Positions 12,451 to 37,373 of a stretch of DNA of 64,000 nt are shown piece by piece. Positions within the stretch are counted from its first letter, which is position 1; each line of letters opens with the position of its first letter. The position numbers and the translations under genes were made by a program. The notes under the pieces are model-generated. The model worked only from the letters and a program-made list of their open reading frames with translations. It did not search any database and was not told the origin of the DNA. Source of the DNA: Litoditis marina (lineage: Eukaryota; Nematoda; Chromadorea; Rhabditida; Rhabditidae). The stretch is taken from positions 50,229,402 through 50,293,401 of the forward strand of contig OZ038433.1 of assembly GCA_964036275.1 (NCBI GenBank), in the 5' to 3' direction.

Positions 12451-13849
12451 AATATTCGCAGGTACAACATAAGTTTTTTTAACTCTCGTTCTTTTCTGCC
12501 CACCGGTTAACAACTTTCGCACTAGATTCATATTATATATATTCCAAATAGTGTTCGAAAATATTCCAAATAGTGTTCGAAAATATTTCCGACAAACTTG
12601 AAGTTTACTTGATAAATCAGTCATTGATACATATTGGTGAATCGAAAACCCTTTTTCACCTGTACGAGGCAGTTTTTCTGTTTTTTATTGATCAGCATCT
12701 TATGAAGGGCCGATCGCCGCATGCAAATGGTTTATTAGGCATACAGATTCCCAGCCAGCATTGTGCGGTCCAACGTTTCACCGTGTGAATATGAGGCCAG
12801 TATCATTTTCGGTCGGTATACTGACGCTTATGCATATTCCGAATGGTTCTCCATGAGATCAATGTGCGGTCGAATGTTTCATCATGTGAATATAAGACCA
12901 GTATCTCTTTAAATTTAATGTGAATACGTCAAAGATGCTACTCAAAAAGTAAAAAAAACAAGCTGCATCTGAAGTAGAATTCAATGCGAACCGGACAGAA
13001 ATAATAATCAGGTCAATTTTGTTGCGTTTCTTTTCCTGTTTTGACCCTGAAAGTAAATTTCGATGGTATAAATTGCTTGCACATCTATTTTTTTTAAACG
13101 TCCACGTTTGTTGTGTTCAAACTTGCATAAAAATAGTTCTTTTTCAGTCATACATGTAAATAATATTTCATACCAATGTAGATGAGAATAGGATAGTTTA
13201 CTCGCGATTGAACATAGAACAAAATAAACTAACCAACAGTGAGCAGCTAACTAGGATAGATCATTTGTTCAACCTTTTCTTGCACAGGAGGCAATCAGTT
13301 ATGACAACTTTTTTTGTTTATTTTTGTTTCCGTGCTTTTGTTTTTATGAATCTCCATTTGTAGTTCAACAATATAGAAGATGTACGGGACTTGGCATCAT
13401 AGGAGAATCACCTCAATCTGGAAAGCAGCCTTTCTATACAGTCACCCAAACATTTGGGTGCGTTTTCACCATGCGAATCTGGCTTCTACGCTCACAACGG
13501 CAATCAAGTTAGAAAAGTTTGACAAACCAAACTTTTTATGGCAAAGACAGCAGTCATACTCTTGTTCATCTCACATTTTAGCCCTATGCTTACCTCGCTC
13601 GCGATGTTTCCTTTTAGTCAATCTTTCGGTCTTCATATCATTATTTGTTTGTAATGATAAATGAATAGTTCATTTAGACAAAAAAAAAAGTTCATCACAC
13701 TCCCAAGCTCTTGCAGTTGAAAAAGGTTCCTGGACATTTTCAAGTTTTTCTACGGTTATTTCTGATAATATTGTGAGCAAATGGACAAAACAATGTAAAA
13801 AAATAATGTTCACTTCAGCAACAACTTCACGTAGAACAGACAAGGACTA

Positions 13850-13983
13850 TATACTGGAAGTAAATTGAAAAGTCACGTAAAGTTGGCATTCTAATTAGGC
13901 ATCGTGCACTTTGTCATTGCACGTTTCTGAACTCTGCTGTGTTTAACATGTTTCACGTGACTGTGCAAGTAACTAAGAGTATA
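13850..13983. mobile_element. MITE family B, copy 2
   Basis: Begins TATACTGGAAGTAAATTG and ends AACTAAGAGTATA, in the same orientation as copy 1. Confidence 0.75.
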
Positions 13984-14162
13984 TGAGCATTGGATTATTC
14001 GAGAATAACGTTTCTGTCCATACTTTAACCCCCGTTTAATAGTGTCACAGAAGCTGTGTTGATAACATTATCAGTCTACGAGAGGGGTTGTAATTAGATC
14101 CAGCCATCTCACATTATTACACAACACTTCCAATCGTTAACTGTTTTCCATTAGAATACTGT

Positions 14163-14296
14163 TATACTGTTAGTCAATTGCAGAGTCGCGTGAAACATGT
14201 TAAACACAGCAGAACTCAGAAACGCGCAATGACAAAGTGCACGATTCCTCATTAGAATGCCAACTTTACGTGACTTATCAATTTACTACTAGTATA
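14163..14296. mobile_element. MITE family B, copy 3 (inverted)
   Basis: Reverse orientation relative to copy 1. It begins TATACTGTTAGTCAATTG and ends CAATTTACTACTAGTATA. It lies only 180 bp from copy 2. Confidence 0.75.
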
Positions 14297-14649
14297 GTAC
14301 GCTGGGAATGAAGTATAGTTCCAAGTTACACGTTGGAGGGTAGAGACAAAACGTGCCACTATGTTCTCTTATTCATAATATTTTATTTTCTCTAAATCTG
14401 AGCTTTTACTATTTACTTCAATTACCCATTCACGTCGCTTCACTAGATGCGGCGGTCATCATACACATGGCTATGTCTTGTGTTCAATCCCTCTCAGAAG
14501 ACACACCAATATAGCACCGTTTTCTATAGTCGTATTCACGCGCACGTATTCGACTACAGTATGAAATCGTGATCTGGTGTAGCAAGAGCATCCCGACACC
14601 TCAATCTACCCCTGCGTGTTCACCTGCGTGTTCAGCGTTCTCGAACGCT

Positions 14650-14780
14650 TACAGGTAGTCAATTACACAGTCACGTGAAACATATTAAACACAGCAGAAC
14701 TCAGAAACGTGCAATGGAAAAGTGCACGACTCCTCATTAGAAGACTGACTTTACGTGAATATTCAACTTACTTCTAGCAC
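14650..14780. mobile_element. MITE family B, copy 4 (inverted)
   Basis: Reverse orientation with partly decayed ends; the AGTCAATTACACAGTCACGTG arm and the TTTACGTGAA arm are recognisable. From 14.8 to 16.2 kb I see no supported gene, only low-complexity frames. Confidence 0.7.
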
Positions 14781-16199
14781 AGTGTTCTAAATCGCGATAC
14801 TCGCATCCCGGCGGGATGTGAGAGCAGAAGAACATCTCTCTCATGAGACATTGAATTGGTCATGAATACGGCCCAAGGTAGTGTCCTAACTTCTAAAATC
14901 TTATGACAATCAGGTTTTTGTTTTAGTGTTATATCATCGCTAATTGATACTTCATAATCATAACTGTTTGTGGTGAATCTGTTCATATCGAGAAAAATTA
15001 ATAGAATGTTGCCCGTGTACTGTAAGTGTCCTTATCTAAGTGAAGCGGAGTAAATTTATGATCCAAAAAGAGGAAGATTTTTGGCTGAGAACAAATAAAC
15101 GGTGTTTTTTTTGTTTTTTACTACATGCATCATGTTTTTTTACTACATGCATCTATGAATTTCGCAACTCCGTAATATACGTGAAAAACGTGTGTGAAAT
15201 CTCTACGCCACTCCGTTTTTCCCTTTCAAAATCTCTACAGAAGATCACATCTTTGGAAAATTGTGAACTTGAAAATGTTAACAACTTTTGCAGTTTCTCC
15301 AAAAAATGCGAAAACGGGAATCACCAGAAAATCAACCAACCACCAAAAAAAACGAAAAAAAAAACTTCGCGACACGAGCAGTATTTTTTGGATTTGAACA
15401 CGGATATCATACATGCTCCTAGTGAACCGCTAGTTGAGCACAAGCCCTAAATTGATGTGTTTAGATTGATTCATGCAACCGTTAAAACACACTTTTTCCG
15501 AGAAGAGAATATAGTTGTACGTAACAACATCATCATACTAAACATTTGTTTGATCCCAAAAAGGTTTGCACAAAAATCTTTCAACGGAAAAATCCAATGA
15601 TGGCAGAGCACATTTCAGAAAAAGACCCCTGCGGATGTTACTACACTTGCAAGTTTCATACTCAATATATATCTAACTAGTCCCTCCCAGATAGTTTCTC
15701 CAAGAAGACAATGCAATGGAAAGATTTAGTCTCAAGTTTATTTACCAATAGAGACACATATAACTTGTCTTTTTATTGTTGAGTGGTGAAAAAAAATTCC
15801 CAAGATTTTGAGCAGGATAGAAAAGCGCAAAATCAGCCCTAGCGTCACTGCACTAGAATGCTTCAGAAATGTAACATAACTAATCAGAAATCTCTTTTAA
15901 TATCTTTCTCTTTTATCCATATATGTTGTTTCTATTATCGCTAAGCTCTCACAATTTCTGTTCATTCGAGTAGGCTTCAGCACTCTACACTAAAAAGTTC
16001 ACATGACGTCATTGGCAAGAAAAAAGTAAACACGCGTGACACAAATTTAGTGAACGTGACAGTGAAATAGGAATTGGGCCGAGTTCAAGTGGTCACTTCT
16101 TGATACCGTAACCCGGCTGACCTTTATTTGGCAAGAGAGGCGGGGTCGGGGCAGCGGACTTCCGTTTCAGATCACTGTAAGCCGGCCGCTGACCGCCCT

Positions 16200-16850
16200 T
16201 CACACCCGAACCAGCTAGCTCTCCTCTCTTTCTCTAAACCTCTTAATCTCTAAACTCTCGTCTGACTTTCTGGCGGTCTAACTGTCTGACGTTTACACCC
16301 GAACCAGCTAGCTCTCCTCCATTTCTCTAAACCTCTTAATCTCCAAACTCTCGTCTGACTGTCTGGCGGTCTAACTTTCTGACGTTTACATCCCAACTAC
16401 CTAACTTTCCCAACTACCCCCCTTTTTCTCTGAGTCTCTTCATGTCTGAGTCTCTGTCTAACTGTCTGCGGTCTAACTGTCTCACGTTCACTGTTAACAC
16501 GCCAACTACCTAACTCTCCTCTCTTTCTCTGAACCTTTTAATCTCTCAACCCTGGTCTGACTGTCTAACGGTCTGAGTATCCGACACTCCTACTACCTAA
16601 CTCTCCTCTCTTTCTCTAAACCTCTTAATCTCTGAACCCTCGTCTGACTGTCCGGCGGTCTAACTGACGTTGGCACCCAAACCACCTAACTCTCCCCTCT
16701 TTCTCTAAATCTGCTAATCTCTCAACTCTGTTCTAACTATCTGACGTTCACACTCGAACTGCTTCCCCCCCCCCTCTTTCTCTGAGTCTCTTCATGTCTC
16801 AAGGCTTCGTCTAACTCTCTGACGCTCTCTGCGAAGTAGACACTCACTAT
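16200..16850. repeat. CT-rich minisatellite, about 90-bp unit
   Basis: About seven imperfect copies of a unit containing ACACCCGAACCAGCTAGC, CTCTTTCTCTAAACC and GTCTGACTGTCTGGCGGTC. The first three spacings are 93 bp, then the period varies from about 75 to 109. The strand is strongly pyrimidine-biased with no coding frame. Confidence 0.85.
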
Positions 16851-17564
16851 GGGTAATCAAATACGGGGTATGAATATGAGTATCTCACACGATTAGTATA
16901 ACGTGTATACCACATTCAGCAAAAAAGTATGATACCAAGTTTTTTAATGAACTAGCGATGTTTCACTGAAGCGTTTGATCCCAGAAGCGGTTTAGGATTA
17001 AACTATGCTTGTAGAGATAAAGTTGGTTCTGCTGATATTAGGAAAATCGGAATCATCAACTGGCAGAGCTTATCTACAGATGTTGCAACAGTCATCTGGT
17101 GTAGACTGACAGTCATCTGGTGTAGAAAAGTAGGTTGACTAAATGAGTTGAAGCAGAACAAATTAGCCAAGATCAATATATACTAACTATAAATATGTAT
17201 ATTTGAGTATGTTTCAAGTTGTTGCTATGAATGCGCTTTTATCAGCGTCTTACCTGCTCGTATTTGAGGTTTGGTCCATCTAATACTGTCAGGTAATGAT
17301 GCTAATCGAAGTGGCAAAATAAACATTAAATTATGAGAAGAACTAGGAGATTAAAAGTATTATACAAAAACACGTTGCTTGTATAAGCAAGGTCAACTAA
17401 CTGTTGATATCGGGCCACTTTAATAATTTATACAGGGAAATTTTTATCAACTCCTATAAAGTACAAGTAATACGCTAATATGCTAGAGAAGTACAGAAGG
17501 CGACGATCAAAATATATAGGGCTCTTGTATAAGTTATGTACAGGTTACAAAAAGGTTTGTTCGA

Positions 17565-17680
17565 AATAGGACGATTATGTGGACCAATCCCAAAACATCG
17601 GTCTTTTAAACTGCAATTGAAAAATGTATTGCTGTTTAAAGGACCGAAGCGTTAAGATTGGACCACATTATCGTCTTTCT
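17565..17680. mobile_element. MITE family A, copy 4
   Basis: ATAGGACGATTATGTGGACC at the left and CCACATTATCGTCTTTCT at the right flank the usual CAATTG-containing centre. TCAA follows the right end. The region 16.9-18.7 kb around it shows no supported gene. Confidence 0.75.
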
Positions 17681-18763
17681 TCAATTAAGTAAGCTAGTTT
17701 GTGTCGTTTGAATGATACCATAATACACATGGTAAGTACAAGTGGTGATAACTGTCTGATTCTTACGATTTTCAACGAGTGACCGATTAGACTGATTTAG
17801 TTACAATCTTTTTATAAATTTTTGAACTAGTGGCATCCATCGAGAAGGAAATATTAGAAATTCTTGTGTAATAACAAAAAAAGGTATTTGATTATTTATG
17901 CGGTTGATGAAAATACCGCATCCGAGTTTTTCATTCTACCCGATTTCGCGTCGTTTTCTAAGTTAATATAACCGAAGCACACTTCACTGTTTCAGCTTAG
18001 AGACAAAAGGAGAATCAATTTTGAAAGAGCAGTATGTTACGCAGAATCAACCTGAGTTAGTAAATAGTGGTATTGTTTAGCAGATTTTATTTAGTTTAAA
18101 GCTAAATTATATTTGCCGGACCAAAGACAAATCACGCTTGAACAGATCACACCAGAATTCAGAAACTTCTGATAATTTCTCGCTCTCTGTAACTGATCAA
18201 TTCACTTCTATACTAGCATGAAGTTGAGTGTTTCAGCTCCAGAACATTACAGGAATGAACCCAATAAAAGTAAACCTCAGAATCAGTCAACTATGCTTAA
18301 GTCAGTCGTGAGAACTATTTATGATAATGTTCTCTGAATCTCTTACGAAAATTATTTTTTGCTTTTAAGCGGTTACAAAACAAAAAGTTCTCCTATACCA
18401 TTGTTTAGTCTATTCTTTGGTCTTTCTTGTGTTGTGTGAAGGTTTCGTCAATAGGGCAAGGAGAATGGAGGGAAATAACCTTTTCTTCATTCATTCATTG
18501 ATTGACCTTTTCCGGAAATACAACAGTTATTCTCGAAAAAGTTGTATGTTACATCCGTTACATTTTGCGGATCCGAAAAATTATTCACAGTTGAGAGCTT
18601 ATTTGATCATCCTTTCGTATCAGAAGGATAGTAAATAGGATGGGCCCCGCTGAAAGACAGTCAAATGTTACGGCACAAGAATATATATAATGATTCAAAT
18701 GCAATAGGATCACGTTTTCTTCTTTAGATACAACAACAGAACAGAAGAATAGATTATCACAAG

Positions 18764-18769
18764 TTTATT
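18764..18769 (-). terminator. AATAAA poly(A) signal
   Basis: On the minus strand AATAAA lies about 100 nt past the proposed stop of the secreted-protein gene, which supports a transcript end here. Confidence 0.5.
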
Positions 18770-18870
18770 TATAATCACAGCATTCTCAAATACAAAGAAA
18801 ATATTCGTTTAATTTCATTCCAACAAAAATGCTTGACTGGTTGACTTTTTCGATGAGACTTCGTCCGGTA

Positions 18871-21800
18871 TCAAGTGTCACTCTGCGTCTTGTCCGTTTT
18901 CTGCAAAAGATGATCTGTAGGGGCTGATTCTCTAAAGGTCCCATTTCAATGTCCCAACGTCTCATTTCAATGTCCCAATGTCTCGTTTCCATTCGTGGCT
19001 TTGACTATTCTAGAGCAAGGTAGAGAGTGTACATCAGGCGGAGAGTGCGAAGCATTAGTTTCATTAGTGCGAGACATTAGAGACATTAGAAAGAGATGTT
19101 TCATTCCCACTTATGAACTCCGAAAGTCTGATTGCAAAACTTTCATAATGTTTCACTTATGTTAATAACATAATCGAAATTCCCATATTCAATTCACATT
19201 CACTATTGTGTTTGAAAATATACAAACTCGCAGTTTCAATTTGAAGAATGAGTAGGAATGATATGAACTATGTAGTATAGCTTTATTCTGTCACATAATT
19301 AGCGAGTTTGTTATTTAATGAGCACAGCCAAACTGTTTGAGCCTATGTCGCTAATATGTTGCTGTATGTTACCGTCAGTTCAATGCTTCAAGCCAGCTAT
19401 TAGACTTCGATGACTGGTCAACCAGTACTGTATGGTAAATTGACGTTTTGCACCAAAAATTAGATATGGAATGTCGTTGTGTTCTGTTTCTATTGAAAAT
19501 CACTGACGCATAACTGCAATCAAGCCCACCCAGTCTCCGCCAACTACAAAAGTGCTTAGACAGCATTTAGAGAACACATAAACCGAGAGACGCAGATATT
19601 TCGAAAGTCAACGAAGGAATGAAATCGACTATACCTTTTCCGTCTCATGCATGCTTTGTGTTTTGTCAACAGTAGACGTTCCGGTACTTTTCTTGTTTTT
19701 GGTCACGTGACTTTCCGACCACCAGTCATTCGATTTTCTCTGGAAAACACACTTTCTCTATATTTGTCCACATTTTATTTAGAATATCGGGCATACTGTG
19801 TATTCTATTTCTACTGTGTGCTGTTTCTGGGTGTATCTTGTGGGCGCTTTGCATGCTATGGCTATTTTAGTCAGTGGAAATGTTAACTTCAATATTACTT
19901 TGGTGTGTTATACTAGAAGTAAATTAAATATTCAGGTGAAGAAAGCAATCTAATGAGGAATCGTGCACTTTGTCATTGCACGTTTCTGAGTTCTGCTGTG
20001 TTTAACATGTATCACGTGAATGTGCAATTGACTAACAGTCTAAACGTTGAACCTTCCTGCGTCTCTCGCTCTTCACACTATTTCGTAGCCCTATGCTTAT
20101 TGGGGAAATACAAGAGCAAGTGCGTGTGTTCAAAGATACTTGTGATTTGGGATATTTCCACGAACTACTCAGTTAGTATAGTTGGAATTTGGGCGTGTTA
20201 GTTATCTATTTATTAGTTTTTCAATGTTTTCGTGAACTACTCAGAAAAGTAGCTATTCTATTAGTAGATTCAAATTGTATTACCATTTTTGCAAAATACA
20301 CGGAATATAAATGATAAATAAAATGTGTTTTATAGTCGCCATTTTCCCCATAAAGACAGCAGAGGGTTCGATTGATTGAGCGATGCGGGGCGAGCGGTCG
20401 TTGATTATTTTCCAACATACGAGAGAGTGTGTAGATCAATGATACGCAGGACTGGCCCCTCGCCAAACCCCGCTCCTTACAAAATCGATGGTACGGTGTC
20501 CACAACGGTTTGACGAATTCTATACCTGAGCCGAGAACTCGACTATGCTGCCATCCGGAACGAAAGAGTTGGTCGCCTGAAAGGAAAGTACACAGAAAAT
20601 GACAGAATGTCTTCATCTAAGAAAATGTGCTAATCTGAATGATCTCTCCAAAAACAAATGTTCATATTTGGCCATCAGTATTGTCCTACAAACTTCCTGG
20701 TACAATCATCGTTTCAATTGTGCAGTACTGCAACAATGCGTATTATACAATGCGCGCGTAACAGAGTAAACAATACTCTACATTTTATTCTTTCTCCTAA
20801 ATCTACAATCATAGTTTTTAGTTCCACATATACCAATGTGGAAAGACACGTGTTCAATCACAGATAAACATTCTATTCTATTCTATTCTAAAATGTCAGT
20901 CGTAGATTTCGATACACAGCAAAACTTACGAACATCAGCGATCCCAGGCAACATACACTGTACAGACTTGCTTTGAAAAAATTACTCCGAACCCAATAGT
21001 CTACTCTACTTACACGTGGTGTGCTACAGTAGGAATCCGGTACATCCACTATGTGGTTTTCACGTGTTGAAAAATACTTAATCAAAAGTAGGTGCGCGCA
21101 TTAATTAGGTCTGTATCTAACTTTGAGAGAACTCACAGTGATTGTTCTTACGTATTTAATTCTATAAGAAAAGTCATCCGTCAATGGACCAGCCTAGTTT
21201 CAAGATTAAATGTCTCCCATACGGCCACGAAAGAGAGAGTTATTGAAGAAGAATGAATGTTTTCCGGCTTCTGTTAGAATTTTTCCAAAACTCAATAATA
21301 CCCAATCTATCCCGAACAACAGTAGAACTGGACACTGGGAACATTATATAATCCCCAGTTAGAAACTGTCCGAAAATGTAATTAACGTAGCAGAGGGGGT
21401 TATGGTATAAGAACAATGTACCCAATAAATTGTGCAATGTACCCAATGATTTAAACGGTTACCTTTGGTCCACAAGTAGCTGGACTGGTCACATTGTCGC
21501 TGACTTGAGTGCTGAAACGCTTTCACTTGGAAATAAATGCAGACACAGTTACTCGTTCTTTTTTCTGATCTTAGTTGTTCTTCCTCACTTCTAACCCATC
21601 TTTTCTTGCATATTTGTTGCTGAACTTCGCGTAAAAGCACTGATAGTCTGAGCCAAAGCAGCCTTTAATATAGCCGCGAAACATTCAGATGAGCGCAACA
21701 ATCTATTGCTCTCGCGAACATTCACGCAATTCGCAAATCTATTGAGATTGGCCAACCACAACAAGCATGATGGTCGATGAGGGTCCAGAATGTGTGATAC

Positions 21801-22837
21801 CATCTGCTTTTCTCTCCCACTGTCCGAGCATGTAGTATTACCCCCTCCCCTCCTTGTACAACAATTTTCGCGTATTGGGAACAATATATTAATTAAAGAA
21901 GGACGATTATGTGAACCAATCTCATCTCAACGGTCCTTTAAACTGCAATTGAAAAATGTATTGCAGTTTAAAGGACTGAATCGTTGCGAATGGACCACAT
22001 AATCGTCCTACTTTAAATAAACAGAAATAGGTTAAATCAAATCAAGCTAACCAGGATAAAGTTAATACATGTATGATGAAATGAACTAAAAGTAATAGAT
22101 ATTATTGACTAGGTTTAAAATAAAATACATCGTTTCGGCCTTTACTTTTTTATGGTAATATTCCTACCCAACAACCCTGGGATCGGTGACTTGTCTGGCG
22201 ATAACTGGTGACTGCACTCGACCATCCGTAATATTTCCACCTTTCTCTTTGCTCAGAGTTTTCTTTTCACCCGAAAACTGCTTTCCTTGCTGAAAACAAC
22301 CCACATTAATATGGAACAAAAGTGCTTGTTTTTAGTTAAGTGACCGTCAATAATGCGTAATCGGTTAAATTCCATTTTCGAAAATCATTTTGAGTCCAGT
22401 AAAGAAGGACGATTATACGAACCAATCCTTCAGTCCTTTAAATTGCAATACATTGTTCGATTGCAGTTTAAAGGACCGATGCCTCGGGATTGGTTCACAT
22501 AATCGTTCTTCTTTGAGTGAAGTGGTGAAACTACAATACAGCGAGAATACAACTAGTGGCGGAAAACAATTATATGGTATCACTGAAACATATGATTGCG
22601 GTGGTTTGCTTATACTCATAGTTATTTACTGTCTTTCGATAATTTTCTTGTTCACGATACAAAAATACATGTAGAATACGCAATACAACATACCTTAGAA
22701 GTATCCCAAACATGAGGTGATTTCTGTGTGCTTTGTGTCTTGCCAGTCGATATTTCCCTTTGAGAAGAAGAGCATGTGATGGACGAGTAGACAGCGACTA
22801 GTAGACACAGCAGAAATAATGTTATCAAGGGTTCCAT
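18871..22837 (-). CDS. small secreted protein, family unknown
   Basis: Spliced gene model on the minus strand, found from splice sites rather than length. Exons are 22694-22837, 22168-22289, 21463-21511, 20526-20576 and a tentative last exon 18871-18900. Phases run 0, 2, 0, 0, and each junction has GT-AG with a pyrimidine tract. The protein would be 131 residues. It starts with MEPLITLFLLCLLVAVYSS, a typical signal peptide, followed by a polar Lys/Ser/Thr-rich region and short pieces such as NVTSPATCGPK and FVPDGSIVEFSAQ. The ATG lies 2 nt after an acceptor (GTTTCAG|AA). No family was recognised. The join from 20526 to 18900 is the weakest, since exons could be missing in that 1.6 kb intron, which also holds a family B MITE. 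The last exon is followed by AATAAA. Confidence 0.5.
19909..20042. mobile_element. MITE family B, copy 5
   Basis: Begins TATACTAGAAGTAAATT and ends CAATTGACTAACAGTCTA. It lies in the last proposed intron of the secreted-protein gene. Confidence 0.7.
20869..20893. repeat. (TTCTA)n microsatellite
   Basis: About four copies of TTCTA. The same motif recurs loosely at 26230-26290. Confidence 0.7.
21897..22012. mobile_element. MITE family A, copy 5
   Basis: The cleanest copy: AGAAGGACGATTATGTG...CACATAATCGTCCTACT with TTAA on both sides (21893-21896 and 22013-22016). It lies in intron 2 of the secreted-protein gene. Confidence 0.9.
22403..22512. mobile_element. MITE family A, copy 6
   Basis: Palindromic copy with GTAA at the left and TTGA at the right, in intron 1 of the secreted-protein gene. 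Confidence 0.8.
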
Positions 22838-22962
22838 TTCTGAAACATTCATGTGAGTTACGCGGCAAATTATCAATGTAACCGCCGTTTGGTGACCCCC
22901 TGAAACGACAAATTGGTTACCCATCCGACCCAGAGAGCGAAATCTTCTCGGCGGTTTAGTAG

Positions 22963-23268
22963 GGCCAATTCACTAGACAATTGGGTCCTTTCCGAACAGA
23001 ACCGCGAACCAGTCACTGGAAAACCAAACCGAACCGACCGAACCGCCATTGGGAACCGATCGGTTCTCTAGTGAATGCTTCGAACCGAACCGGGATCCAC
23101 TCTTGTATACGACTTGTTTGTTTATTTCATGATTAATGTCGGTTCGATTTCTTTCACTGAAGAAACGGTCGGTTAGGAATGTCGGGTCGGTCGGTCGGTT
23201 CGGTTCGGTTCTCCAGTGACCGGTTCGCGGTTCTGTTCGGGAGGTTGCGGTTCTCGAGCGAATTCGCC
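22963..23268. mobile_element. MITE with 9-bp target duplication, copy 1
   Basis: Terminal inverted repeats of about 75 bp start GGCCAATTC and end GAATTCGCC, and are rich in GAACCGAACCG. The flanks are GTTTAGTAG (22954-22962) and GTTTACTAG (23269-23277), matching at 8 of 9 positions. A 9-bp duplication with long inverted repeats fits Mutator-like elements, though this assignment is inferred. It lies 126 bp upstream of the secreted-protein start codon. A GGTTACC-type fragment follows at 23300-23393. Confidence 0.85.
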
Positions 23269-23754
23269 GTTTACTAGTAAGTAAGCAATCTTTGGTTCTA
23301 GGCTACTTTCACAATATCTAGTCAAGTAATCTGAAAAGGGGTTACCAAAAGGGGCGGTTACTGATGAACCTGGTTACTTGTTGAATTGGCCCTAAAATGT
23401 CACTCTGGGACTGCATCTTCATTCCTAGTCGAATGCTACTCATGTAAATAGTGGAAACGCATCAGAATTCAAAATATCACGCATATCACAGTTTTAGAAT
23501 TGCGACAGGTTCAAAGTACTATGTTTTTTATATGTCTCTCTTTGATCACATGCCCATACTATATGAGTCTTTGATTGTGAGTTTGCTACTTTCTTACTTT
23601 TCTTTGCTTGGGAGATCTCAATCAGTCGAGAAGCCGACATTCTCATATTCAACATGAGTTCAGTGTTTCATGCAACCCTTATATTGAAATTTTTTTGTTT
23701 CTCTCAGTCAACAAAGAATAAATAAAGTTTTAATCTTTATTGTGCCACAGATCA

Positions 23755-23940
23755 GAGGTGATCTTAACTGATCACAGAAGGGAAACTATGAACCTGCTTA
23801 CCCACTATATATCCAGTGCGATCCAGGAGAATAACCAGACCGCCGAAGCTGCGAAGAAAACGAAAAGTGAAGTGATTCAGAATGAGTTTCGAGTGAACGT
23901 GTCATCGAATAGTGCATTCCAAGCAAACCCGTCTCGGTAG
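23755..23940 (+). CDS. possible terminal coding exon or small gene, unknown
   Basis: An open frame of 61 codons runs to TAG at 23938-23940 in a GC-richer island. It is preceded by AATAAATAAA and a modest acceptor (TTGTGCCACAG). Read from its internal ATG (23788) it would give 50 residues, containing MNLLTHYISSAIQENNQ and a Lys-rich middle. No family was recognised and no upstream exon was found. It could be noncoding; the opposite strand here may be 3' flank of ZNF598. Confidence 0.3.
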   Translation, partial: EVILTDHRRETMNLLTHYISSAIQENNQTAEAAKKTKSEVIQNEFRVNVSSNSAFQANPSR

Positions 23941-25342
23941 AAAATTGGCTCAGATTCATACTGTATGACTACGCGAGGGCGTCAAACAGATTATAGACTC
24001 TGACAGTCTGTACAAATTAAATGAAATTTTTTTTACAATCAGTATTATTTGTTTCCAATATGACGGGTTTCTATAAAACTTGGGTTCTTTTCTTTTAGGT
24101 AGAACATTATATGAAGATCACCGACCGTGGGTACTTATTCTGGAGAAATATAACCGCTGAGTGAAACATGCGAGCGCCTCAATGTTATGAGACACTTTTC
24201 GAAATGTGGTTCCAACAAAATAGTACTTCTTTATGAAAGCCTAGTGTTCTCCTGATTATCATTGATGTAATGTTTTTCCTCAAAAAAACACAGGAAACAA
24301 CCAGAAAAACACAACGGTCCATTTATTACAATAAATACTCTAATAACAACATCTATCTCTGTAACAACAACGACATATTTGATACATAGATTAACGAGAA
24401 TATGCGCACATACGTTACATTTATATTGAGAATAAAAACACCAAAAAACCAGTACACCTAGATAAAAACAGTCCGTTTCCCGAATCTTTTGTTTTAAACA
24501 CATTTTGACGATATTTAAGAGAATACAGGCCTCACAACAAAGCACACGGTAGGTTCACAAGGCACGAGGTGAAATAATACGAAAGTAAGCCGTTTCTACG
24601 TCAGAAAACTACTTTTTACATCGGTGTGAAACAATACAAGTCACTCATATCGACTTGGATGGCCTCAACGCCAAACAGTGATCGATACGTATGTTTATGC
24701 TATTACACCGACGTAAAAATTATGAAAAGAGACTAAAACCGGCTACAATAATGAAAAGCCTAGCCACCTAGCATCTACTACGAACAGAAAGGAAAATTTG
24801 CTCTACATCCCCGATTGCTGAACTGTTACTTGTAAAAAATCAATAAAACTTCACCAACTCGTACCACAGAGCACGAATAATGGAAACGAGACAATCGCGA
24901 ATTACTCAAATTACAATACATACTGTGAGTACAAAAGTACACTCGACCAATCTGCTGCCTGTGTAGTTCGAATTGAAATGTTCCAAGCTCAAACTACAAA
25001 TACATCAACTTACAAAATAAGAGTCAGAGTGGTGATACTCAAAATGCAATGTGCCCAAACCAAACTACAGCACAGGGCTGTTCATAGTCCAACAAACGCT
25101 CTACTCGCAGACTATACTACAAAAAGGAGTGCATTTCCCATTAGATATTCGTGAAAATTCATAAAAATAGGCACTTTCTCTCTATATTGTCATAATTGTA
25201 ACTACTCGGACAACTTGACTGGTGTATGGGAGTCTACTTGCGGTCTACTTTACTGGTGCTATCTGGTACTGGTAACCAAGCTACAATAATGATAACCAGA
25301 CTACAAACTACAACACAGGGTTGTTCATAGCCCACAGACGGT
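23941..25342. other. ZNF598 3' flank, no supported gene
   Basis: AT-rich sequence beyond the ZNF598 stop. Minus-strand AATAAA occurs at about 24319-24324 and near 23733-23738, so part of this may be 3'UTR. Two related segments near 25060 and 25310 share a tract around ACTACAACACAGGGTTGTTC. Nothing coding was recognised. Confidence 0.45.

Positions 25343-37373
<12,031 letters not shown>

Noticed and set aside
15040..15450. A 136-codon frame on the plus strand.
   Set aside because: It is mostly poly-T and poly-A derived Phe/Lys runs with no domain and no promoter or splice context.
19375..19566. A minus-strand frame after TTGATTGCAG that could extend the secreted protein.
   Set aside because: In phase 0 it stops after seven codons; the longer frame does not match the phase of the preceding exon.
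21601..21884. A 97-codon minus-strand frame with cysteines.
   Set aside because: It lies in intron 2 of the proposed secreted-protein gene and has no good acceptor; the exon at 21463-21511 fits the phase instead.
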